Of a DNA stretch of 64,000 bases, positions 1 through 10,593 are shown piece by piece. This DNA is from Henriciella sp. (GTDB lineage: Bacteria; Pseudomonadota; Alphaproteobacteria; Caulobacterales; Hyphomonadaceae), in assembly GCA_030066975.1 (NCBI GenBank), contig JASJAO010000002.1, positions 1 through 64,000 of the forward strand, given 5' to 3'. How positions within the stretch are numbered: position 1 is the stretch's first letter; every line of letters begins with the position of its first letter. The notes under the pieces are model-generated. The model was not told where the DNA came from. It did no database searches and saw nothing but the letters and a program-made list of their open reading frames with translations. The translations under genes were made by a program, and so were the position numbers.

Positions 1-2462
<2,462 letters not shown>

Positions 2463-2914
2463 ATTCTTGAAACTCGTGTGCGGAGGTGAACGCCCCGAGA
2501 GGCGCGCACGAACCACATACGTGTTTCGATCAGACATTGTTGGTTTCTTTACAGACTGACCCTTTATGACAGGCTCACCTCATGGTCGCTCTCGGTTCGT
2601 GCAAACCTTGAACGCGTGCTGCTCGATACAGCGAGGCGGATCAATCTTCCCTTACGATTACAAACATCCCGGCCATAGGGCCGGAAACTTGGACACTTTC
2701 TTCATTCGCGTTTAAGCATGAGTTCGCCACGTCAGCAGCCTTGAGCACGTTCCATGTGAGGCCAAAGGCCGATACGGGAACAATCCAAAACAAACTATTT
2801 CCGAACATCACGCTTCCGGAAGGTTGCGAGCTTTCGCCTGCGCTCAAGCATTCCCTCACTGATTTTGATCCACCGGATCAAAATCTTTTGACCAAGGCCA
2901 AAACCGTTCGGAAA
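2463..2914 (-). other. tRNA-Ala to 23S internal transcribed spacer
   Basis: This 452-bp stretch lies between the tRNA-Ala gene and the 5' end of 23S. No gene is supported. The short frames on both strands have no start signal and no recognisable product. It holds one perfect hairpin (2861-2885) just downstream of tRNA-Ala. It is transcribed as part of the rRNA precursor and probably contains RNase III and RNase P/E processing sites. Confidence 0.85.
2861..2885 (-). repeat. perfect 11-bp hairpin in the rRNA spacer
   Basis: GATTTTGATCC (2861-2871) is followed by a 3-nt loop and its exact reverse complement GGATCAAAATC (2875-2885). It sits about 30 nt 3' of tRNA-Ala in the direction of transcription. 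A role in precursor processing or folding is inferred. There is no T-run, so it is not a terminator. Confidence 0.75.
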
Positions 2915-2990
2915 TGGTGGAGCCTAGCGGGATCGAACCGCTGACCTCCTGAATGCAAATCAGGCGCTCTCCCAGCTGAGCTAAGGCCCC
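2915..2990 (-). tRNA. tRNA-Ala (anticodon TGC)
   Basis: On the minus strand a 76-nt cloverleaf starts GGGGCCTTAGCTCAG and ends GGCTCCACCA, so CCA is encoded. The anticodon arm CTGATTTGCAAATCAG places TGC in the loop. It lies between tRNA-Ile and 23S, the usual position in bacterial rRNA operons of this type. Confidence 0.97.
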
Positions 2991-2998
2991 GAAAAGGG

Positions 2999-4701
<1,703 letters not shown>

Positions 4702-5003
4702 AGTTTTTGACCTCTGACGAAGTGTCATATGCTCCAGGAAAATGGAGCGACACATTTAGCTGTAAAGCTTGTTTGCGTATTGACGGAAAACCCTTGTCAC
4801 ATACCAGATCCGGCAAGCCGGTCTGGCGCGATAAGAATTTTCTTTAAAACGCATTCGTCATAGTCGGGTTGGACTTCTTGCGAAATCCGCTAGCCGCCTA
4901 TGCCGCCTACGTTTCTCTTCCTAATTCCTGCGATGTCAAACAGCTGAGCCGAGGCTCGATTTTGGCCCTTGGAACGTTGCCGCCCGCCGACCGGAAGTGG
5001 CGG

Positions 5004-5031
5004 CTTATATAGCCACCGAATTTTCCGTCAA
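5004..5031 (-). promoter_or_regulatory. rRNA operon proximal promoter
   Basis: On the minus strand TTGACG (5031-5026), a 16-bp spacer and TATAAG (5009-5004) form a strong sigma-70-type promoter about 300 nt upstream of 16S. It is preceded by AT-rich sequence that could act as an UP element. Confidence 0.7.
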
Positions 5032-5160
5032 CACCCTTTTTCCGACTTTCTGCAGAGGTTTCGGAATTAACCAAAATCTGCAATTTTGAGCCGAAAAACC
5101 TCCCGCTGAGCCGTTTAACCGGCCCCGCCAGAAGGAGAGGCATTTCCGTTGAAGTCGCGG

Positions 5161-5189
5161 CTTTTATTCACCGCACTTCGCCCCGTCAA
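5161..5189 (-). promoter_or_regulatory. rRNA operon distal promoter
   Basis: On the minus strand TTGACG (5189-5184), a 17-bp spacer and TAAAAG (5166-5161) form a second promoter with the same -35 as the proximal one, 158 bp upstream of it. AT-rich sequence precedes it. Tandem promoters are common for rRNA operons. Confidence 0.6.
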
Positions 5190-5414
5190 CTCCCTTTAAC
5201 AGCCAAAGATACAAAAATCGTTGCAATCGCAACTTTTCTGAATTTTTGACCAAACCAAACCGTCAGGGCCGAACAGTCTCGGCCTCGCTGCTTTGGAGGC
5301 GTTTCCGAAGGAAGCGACCATATAGCGTTTGTTCGGGGGTGTTGGCAAGTCTTATTTGCGAGAAACCATGCTTTTTCTTCGCCTGTCAAGCGAACCGCCC
5401 GTCTGCGCTTGGCG

Positions 5415-5846
5415 TCAACCGCTCTTTATATAAGCGGTCATGGCTTCCGCTTCGGCCAGAACGCTGTCGATTTTCCATTTTACCAGATCGCCAATTGAGA
5501 TGATCCCGCGCAGAACTCCGTCCTGAACAACAGGCAAATGGCGGATCCGGCGATCCGTCATCCGCCCGAGGCAGGCATCAACAGTCTCCCCCGGGGTTGC
5601 GGTAATCACACCGCGCGTCATCGCATCACTGACACGCATGGTCAGGGCGCTCGCGCCAGACCGGGCCACGTGTCTTACAATGTCGCGTTCTGACAAAACA
5701 CCGGCAATCAAGCCGTCGGCGTCCAGCGCCACCACAGCTCCAATCTTCTTAGTATCCAGCAGGCTCGCCGCCATACTGAGCGTGGCATCCGCTTCAATTG
5801 TCGTGACGATCCCACCTTTATCCTTGAGAATGGATTCAATTAGCAT
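5415..5846 (-). CDS. CBS-domain protein
   Basis: This 143-residue protein is made almost entirely of two tandem CBS domains (about residues 8-65 and 72-130). The repeat signature is visible in VLSERDIVRHVA and in RRIRHLPVVQDGVLRGIISIGD. CBS pairs bind adenine nucleotides and regulate attached or partner proteins; here no catalytic domain is attached, so it is a stand-alone sensor or regulator whose partner is unknown. The start is well supported by AAGGAGGTGA a few bases upstream. It is transcribed away from hfaABD and lies beside the rRNA promoter region. The domain call is firm, the role unknown. Confidence 0.9.
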   Translation of the reverse strand: MLIESILKDKGGIVTTIEADATLSMAASLLDTKKIGAVVALDADGLIAGVLSERDIVRHVARSGASALTMRVSDAMTRGVITATPGETVDACLGRMTDRRIRHLPVVQDGVLRGIISIGDLVKWKIDSVLAEAEAMTAYIKSG

Positions 5847-5966
5847 TCCTCACCTCCTTCGTTTTCTTTAGTCCTATCACAGCTCGCGCGAATCGCAGAA
5901 TCTCCCGGGGGCAGTGTTCGATTTCGATACAGGTTAGGCGAGTTTCTCGCATTTACAGGTCTCAAT

Positions 5967-5987
5967 TGGGGAATTCCCTGTTCCCCA
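5967..5987. promoter_or_regulatory. 21-bp inverted repeat upstream of hfaA, candidate activator site
   Basis: TGGGGAA-N7-TTCCCCA is a perfect 7-bp-arm inverted repeat. Its centre is about 70 bp upstream of the start point expected from the sigma-54 element at 6022-6037. That is a plausible upstream activator site for a sigma-54 enhancer-binding protein. Binding is inferred only from symmetry and position. Confidence 0.45.
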
Positions 5988-6021
5988 GACAGGCGAGCAC
6001 AGAAGCATTTCACTCAATTCG

Positions 6022-6037
6022 TGGCACGCACGTTGCA
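6022..6037 (+). promoter_or_regulatory. sigma-54 (-24/-12) promoter of hfaABD
   Basis: TGGCACG-N4-TTGCA matches the RpoN consensus exactly in both the -24 (GG) and -12 (GC) elements with correct spacing. The predicted start point near 6048 leaves a leader of about 28 nt to the hfaA ATG. A 7-bp inverted repeat, GTTGCAG (6032-6038) and CTGCAAC (6045-6051), overlaps the -12 element. An enhancer-binding activator would be needed; a TacA-like one is encoded at 51838-53304. Confidence 0.8.
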
Positions 6038-6075
6038 GTCCAAGCTGCAACACAACCGCATAAGGGAGCGGCCAT

Positions 6076-6495
6076 ATGACCTGGACGTCAACATACAAAC
6101 AACTCGCCGCCTGTGCGGCAGGCTCTACAATCGGTTTACTCTTGCTCTCAGGCAGCGCTGCGGCCCAAGCGGCCTCGTCTATTTCGGAATTTGAGCGTCC
6201 ATACGGCTACGGATACGGTGAGGAATCTCGCCCCATCGATATTGGCAGCCGCGATCAGAGCGGCAACCGCGTTGTCATTGACGGTCTGATCGAAGGCGGC
6301 ACCGGCCTCGGCACGTCGCTTTATACGGGCTGGGGGCAAACCGAGGGCGCAAACGGCATGCTCGGCACAGGCACCGCGGTTGGAAATCAGCTCAATGTCA
6401 TCACCAATGGATCGAACAACACGATCATCATTGACTCCACACAAATCAATAATGGCGACCAGAATGTCGTTCTGAACGGGGAGCTCGACTTCTAA
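6076..6495 (+). CDS. hfaA: HfaA-like holdfast attachment protein
   Basis: This 139-residue protein starts with a clear Sec signal peptide (hydrophobic core GLLLLSGSAAA, likely cleavage after AAAQA). The mature part is rich in Gly, Asn, Gln and Ser. Its C-terminal half (NQLNVI, NGSNNTIIID, INNGDQNVVLNG) resembles curlin-type amyloid repeats. In Caulobacter HfaA is a small, surface-exposed amyloid-like protein that helps anchor the adhesive holdfast to the cell pole. Its stop overlaps the hfaB start by one base (TAATG), indicating translational coupling. The gene follows a sigma-54 promoter. Identification rests on size, composition and the CsgG-like neighbour. Confidence 0.82.
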   Translation: MTWTSTYKQLAACAAGSTIGLLLLSGSAAAQAASSISEFERPYGYGYGEESRPIDIGSRDQSGNRVVIDGLIEGGTGLGTSLYTGWGQTEGANGMLGTGTAVGNQLNVITNGSNNTIIIDSTQINNGDQNVVLNGELDF

Positions 6496-7517
6496 TGACA
6501 CTTAAATCGACCCTTCCTTTCGTGCGACGGATCAAGACTTCAGCGGCCATTCTTGGCTCTGCTCTGGCCCTTGCTGGCTGCATCTCTCCGGTGGCGGGCC
6601 CCGGCGGAAACTACACAAAACCCATTGGCAGTGCGCCAGTTACCGCGAACCCGACGCCTTACTCTCAGGGTCTGGTCTGTATGGGGCAGTTTGCACGCCA
6701 GTCCCGCATTCCGGCGCCGCGCATCGCAGTTGGACGGATCCTCGACTACACTGGCAAGGCCGATTATGAAGGCGGGCGCCGCGTCACTCAGGGCGCTTCC
6801 CTGATGGCGATCTCCGCCTTTGCCAAAAGCGGGGCGCGTCTGGTCGAGCGGTTTGACACATCGGTGTCCGAACTGGAGCTGAAATATGCCAATAACAAGC
6901 TGATTGGCGAGGGATCGCAATCGGATTTCCGTCAGATCGAGGCAGGCTCAATCCCTGGCTCAGACTTCTATCTGGTCGGCGGGATTACCGAGCTCAACAA
7001 TAATATCCGCTCGGTTGGCGGTGAGGCCTTTGTTGGCGATGTCGATGCCGAAGATGCCAAAGGGACTGCGGACGCGAAACTGTTCGTGATCAATGTCGGC
7101 CTCGACCTGCGCCTCGTTGAAACCAAGTCGTTGGAAGTTGTCGATGTCATCTCTTACCAGAAACAGATTATCGGACGCGAACTGTCGGTTGGTGTCTTTG
7201 ACTTCGCCAACGGTAATGTCTTCGATATCGGTGTAGGCGGCCGCGCGCAGGAGCCGATCCAGCTCGCGGTTCGTTCAGTCATTGAGCGCGCCACGCTGGA
7301 AATGATGGCCAACCTGTACGGCGCGCCCAATGCTGATGTGTGTTCTCTGACCGAAGGCCTGATTTCGACCAACAGCATTACCGGCGACTACCGGCCAAGA
7401 ACCGCTCAACTCGATCACTATGATGGTGGATCAAGAGAGTCCCAGAACAAGTGGCACGAGAAGCGCGATAGCGGCATTCGGGGACGTCAGTCTGCAAATT
7501 TCGAAGAATCAAAGTAG
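6495..7517 (+). CDS. hfaB: HfaB, CsgG-like outer-membrane lipoprotein of the holdfast anchor
   Basis: This 340-residue lipoprotein has the lipobox ALAGC (Cys29). It contains a CsgG-type domain recognisable in RIAVGRILDYTGK, a strand-rich core and the IQLAVRSVIERATLEMM helix. CsgG forms the outer-membrane pore that exports curli; HfaB plays the matching role for HfaA and HfaD in Caulobacter. The last 50 or so residues are charged and low in complexity. The ATG overlaps the hfaA stop codon, and hfaD follows 21 bp downstream, so the three genes form one operon. Confidence 0.88.
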   Translation: MTLKSTLPFVRRIKTSAAILGSALALAGCISPVAGPGGNYTKPIGSAPVTANPTPYSQGLVCMGQFARQSRIPAPRIAVGRILDYTGKADYEGGRRVTQGASLMAISAFAKSGARLVERFDTSVSELELKYANNKLIGEGSQSDFRQIEAGSIPGSDFYLVGGITELNNNIRSVGGEAFVGDVDAEDAKGTADAKLFVINVGLDLRLVETKSLEVVDVISYQKQIIGRELSVGVFDFANGNVFDIGVGGRAQEPIQLAVRSVIERATLEMMANLYGAPNADVCSLTEGLISTNSITGDYRPRTAQLDHYDGGSRESQNKWHEKRDSGIRGRQSANFEESK

Positions 7518-7538
7518 TCTGCACAGGGAGGAACGGGA

Positions 7539-8795
7539 ATGGCTGATGAAAGAGATCATATACTGATCCTGGCCGGTTTAGGGGCGCTCGCCCTGGCAAT
7601 TGTGCCACCTGCAAAAGCAGACGAAACCGACCATACGCAAGTCTCCGCAATTGTGATTGATCAAACCCAGGTCGGCACCGTGTGGAGCGAAATGGAGCTT
7701 GATGTCCTCGACGGCGCACCGGAGGTTGTTTCGACATCAACAGCTGTTGGCAATGCTGCGGCAGGGGCGCTGAAAAGCGGTGATCTCGACCTCGACGTTG
7801 AGCAGGAATTGCTGGGCGCAGTCGGTGCAGAAAACACGGTTACCGGAGGCATGGCAGGCAATACAGTGGTCACCACAACGGCCTATGGCAACTCGTCAAC
7901 CGGCGGGACCTGGAACGGGAACAACTCCTATCGCGCCGATCAGGACGCTTATGGCGATGTGTCAGCGGATACGGTGATCGACATGACCGGCAGCGGTCAT
8001 ATCGCATCTGCAACCACGGCCATGGCTAATGTCTCTGTGCCGGAAGACGAGTTCGGTAAGAATGGCGCCTTCCAGATCCAGAACAGCAATGGGTCGGTTC
8101 GCGCCGAAACCGATGCGGATCTCTGCTGCAACGGTCATTCGGCAACCTATGTCACAACGGCGGGAGGCAACGCGGTTTCATCGGTTGGCTGGAGCTCGGC
8201 CAATCTGAACGGCGCGGTGCAGACGACGGCTGCGGGCGAAACAATCTCCGGCTCAACCGATGTCTACCAGACCTATGGCACTCATGTACAGGCCGCCACG
8301 AGCACGTTTGGCAACTCCGCCACAGTGCACAATGAATGGGGCTATGCCACGCTCGGTCGGGAAGGCTCTGAGCTGTATCAGGAAAATAATTCCAGCATTG
8401 ATGGGCAGACCTATGTCACGCTCGACAATTGGTATGGCAGCGCATCGTCAACGGCCTACGGGGTCGGCAACTCGGCACTGATTTCAAATGTTGGATCAGA
8501 TACAGGCCTGAACGCGATTCAGAACAATTTTGGTGACGTCTACACGAGTGCCAGTTTTGCCGGCGGGACCTCGGACGGCGGTCATGCCATCGTGAACGCG
8601 ACCTCAATCGGAAACGCAGCCACCGCGACGCTTTGTAATTATTGCGGCGATGCCAGCCTGCAGGGCTCAACCATTCAACGCAATGATGCCTCAATCACCG
8701 CACGTGGTACGGTGACCCAGGGCAGCAACGGTTCGGTCTATGGTTCTGCCACCGCCGTCGGCAATTCAGCAACCTATCAATCGACAGGCCACTAA
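7539..8795 (+). CDS. hfaD: HfaD-like secreted holdfast anchor protein with GN repeats
   Basis: This 418-residue exported protein starts with a signal peptide (IPPAKA-type cleavage near residue 28) and has GGGAGGAA as ribosome-binding site. The mature protein is built of about eight degenerate units, each ending in a TA-x-GN-[SA]-type motif (TAVGNAA, TAYGNSS, TAMANVS, TAGGNAV, TFGNSAT, GVGNSAL, TSIGNAAT, TAVGNSAT). The units are spaced roughly 35-60 residues apart, suggesting a beta-solenoid or amyloid-like fibre. Two Cys pairs (LCCNG and LCNYC) could form disulphides. In Caulobacter HfaD works with HfaA and HfaB to hold the holdfast on the cell. Its stop overlaps the convergent P450 gene by 4 bp. 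Confidence 0.82.
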   Translation: MADERDHILILAGLGALALAIVPPAKADETDHTQVSAIVIDQTQVGTVWSEMELDVLDGAPEVVSTSTAVGNAAAGALKSGDLDLDVEQELLGAVGAENTVTGGMAGNTVVTTTAYGNSSTGGTWNGNNSYRADQDAYGDVSADTVIDMTGSGHIASATTAMANVSVPEDEFGKNGAFQIQNSNGSVRAETDADLCCNGHSATYVTTAGGNAVSSVGWSSANLNGAVQTTAAGETISGSTDVYQTYGTHVQAATSTFGNSATVHNEWGYATLGREGSELYQENNSSIDGQTYVTLDNWYGSASSTAYGVGNSALISNVGSDTGLNAIQNNFGDVYTSASFAGGTSDGGHAIVNATSIGNAATATLCNYCGDASLQGSTIQRNDASITARGTVTQGSNGSVYGSATAVGNSATYQSTGH

Positions 8796-10123
8796 GTTCT
8801 CGTGTGCAGCACCACGGGCAGCCAGCTATAGCCTTTGACAAAAGAGCTTGAGACACGGCTCGGTTCGTCGATCACTTCGACATGGTCAAACCGGGCCAGG
8901 ATCTCTTCCCAGAGGATTCGTAACTGGAGCTCGCCCAGACGATTGCCGACACAACGGTGAATGCCGAACCCGAATGACAGATGATTACGCGCCTGCTTGC
9001 GATCGATAATCAGGCGATTGGGATCTTCGTTCCAGAAGTCCTCGTCGCGATTACCGGAGACATACCACATGGCGATCTGATCGCCTTTCCTGATGGTCTT
9101 GCCATGCATTTCGACGTCTTCGAGCGCAGTGCGGCGCATGTAGGCGAGTGGGGTCTGCCAGCGAATAATCTCGGACACCATATTCGGGATCAGGCTGTGA
9201 TCGGCCCGTAATTTGTCAAACTCTTCGGGGAATTTGTTCAAGGCATAAACGCCGCCGGACATGGAGTTCCGCGTCGTATCATTCCCGCCAATGATCAGCA
9301 GGATGACATTTCCCAGCATTTCAAACTGGTCCATGTCCTTTGTAGCTTCGCCATGGGCGAGCAGGCTCATCAGATCATCTGCAGGCGGGGCAGCTTTACG
9401 GGCCTGAAAAATCTCCCAGAAAACTTGCATACATTCGGTCAGTTCCGCCCGCCACTGATCCATGCCGCCCGGGCAGATATCCGGGTCGCGCGGATTGGTC
9501 GTCACATCCGACCAGCGCGTGAGTTCCCGCCGTTTTTCCTGAGGATAGTTGAACAGGGTCGCGAGCATCATAGCCGTCAGCTCGATAGAAACCGCGTCGA
9601 CCCAGTCAAAGGGCTCCCCAACCGGTAAATTGTCGAGAACATCGCATGTGCGCTGGCGTATGAGCGGCTCATAATTGCGCAACATGGTCGGCGCGACAGC
9701 AGGCTGGGCGACCTTGCGCTGTGCTGAGTGGATTGGCTCATCAGAGGAAATAAAGCTGCGACTGATCAAGCCACTTTGCATATTGCCGAGCGTGATCCCA
9801 CCATAGGTCTGATCTGACGAAAATCGTTTATGGTCGGTGTCGATCGCCATGATGTCTTTGTAACGCGTGACCGACCAATAGGGCCCGAGAAAACTGTCTG
9901 GCGTCCAGTGCAGCGGGTCTTCCTTCCGCAGCCGCTCGAACCTGTCCCACATCTTGTCTTGTCGCCAGACCTCAACATCAACCAGGTCGAGCGTGGCCAT
10001 ATCGAGCTCGCTGGCCGGTGGCACTGGATCGCCACGTTCCAGATAATGTGGCCGTGCCGGTTCGCGATAACTGAGCTTCGGACGTTCCAGCTTCTTGGAT
10101 AGATCGTGGGCTGTATCAGCCAT
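8792..10123 (-). CDS. Cytochrome P450, CYP153 family (alkane omega-hydroxylase)
   Basis: This 443-residue soluble P450 has the I-helix oxygen-activation motif GGNDTTRN, the ExxR motif EIIR and the haem-binding loop FGFGIHRCVGNRL with ligand Cys391. The heme loop and following ELQLRILWEEI are typical of CYP153, enzymes that hydroxylate the terminal carbon of medium-chain alkanes and fatty acids. The start at 10123 is chosen because GGAGG precedes it; the frame stays open for 37 more codons upstream. CYP153 needs a ferredoxin and ferredoxin reductase, and neither is encoded nearby. Family assignment is strong, substrate inferred. Confidence 0.92.
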   Translation of the reverse strand: MADTAHDLSKKLERPKLSYREPARPHYLERGDPVPPASELDMATLDLVDVEVWRQDKMWDRFERLRKEDPLHWTPDSFLGPYWSVTRYKDIMAIDTDHKRFSSDQTYGGITLGNMQSGLISRSFISSDEPIHSAQRKVAQPAVAPTMLRNYEPLIRQRTCDVLDNLPVGEPFDWVDAVSIELTAMMLATLFNYPQEKRRELTRWSDVTTNPRDPDICPGGMDQWRAELTECMQVFWEIFQARKAAPPADDLMSLLAHGEATKDMDQFEMLGNVILLIIGGNDTTRNSMSGGVYALNKFPEEFDKLRADHSLIPNMVSEIIRWQTPLAYMRRTALEDVEMHGKTIRKGDQIAMWYVSGNRDEDFWNEDPNRLIIDRKQARNHLSFGFGIHRCVGNRLGELQLRILWEEILARFDHVEVIDEPSRVSSSFVKGYSWLPVVLHTRT

Positions 10124-10231
10124 GGCGTGTCCTCCAATCGCGCGGCCTGTCACCGCTTTTGAAGAGACAGCGTATGTATTTTTATCCTCAAGGGAATAGG
10201 ACGCCGACGATTTTCCCGGTTTCCCAAAGGA

Positions 10232-10257
10232 CAACCCGCGCCCATGGACGCGGGTTG
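10232..10257 (-). terminator. hairpin between dodecin and P450 genes
   Basis: CAACCCGCG (10232-10240) and CGCGGGTTG (10249-10257) form a perfect 9-bp GC-rich stem with an 8-nt loop. It lies 20 bp past the dodecin stop on the minus strand, followed by TCCTTT. This fits a weak intrinsic terminator or attenuator upstream of the P450 gene. Confidence 0.5.
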
Positions 10258-10277
10258 AACATCACTTCTGAGATCGC

Positions 10278-10478
10278 TTATTTCAGGACAAATGTGATCT
10301 TCATGACCACGCGGTATTCCTTGATCTCGCCTTTGTCCAAGATCACCGACTGATCCTTGATCCAGCAGCCTTCAACGTTCTTGAGTGTCTCATTGGCGCG
10401 CTTGATGCCTTTCTCAACGGCATCCTGAAAGCCCTTCTTGGACCCCGAAATAATCTCGGTTACGCGTGCAACAGCCAT
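10278..10478 (-). CDS. Dodecin family flavin-binding protein
   Basis: This 66-residue protein matches the dodecin fold. It has VARVTEIISGSKKGFQDAV at the start, a helix, and the closing strands KEYRVVMKITFVLK. Dodecins form hollow 12-subunit spheres that store or buffer flavins (FMN, riboflavin or lumichrome in bacteria). Length and pattern are standard. A hairpin follows the stop codon. The gene lies between divL and the P450 gene on the same strand. It may serve general flavin homeostasis and is not clearly linked to either neighbour. Confidence 0.92.
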   Translation of the reverse strand: MAVARVTEIISGSKKGFQDAVEKGIKRANETLKNVEGCWIKDQSVILDKGEIKEYRVVMKITFVLK

Positions 10479-10593
10479 AGCAAATTCCCCTGTTCTTGAG
10501 TTCGGATCGGCGTTTCATACCCCGCCCCAAGTAAAAATGCGCAGATCACGGAGGACCTGACAAGGGTTTGCGCCTGAGAGTTGAATCGGTGGC

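Larger units (their letters stand above)
4702..5414 (-). other. rRNA operon leader and promoter region
   Basis: This 713-bp region is upstream of 16S and downstream (by coordinate) of the CBS gene. It has no credible gene; the 60-80 residue frames lack start signals and resemble nothing. It contains two good tandem promoters (annotated separately), a weaker upstream candidate (TTGCCA 5348-5343, N18, TATATG 5324-5319), and in the leader a hairpin at 4804-4826 with CCAGA/TCTGG and CCGGC/GCCGG arms and one bulged base. A boxA antitermination element was looked for and not confidently found. Confidence 0.8.
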
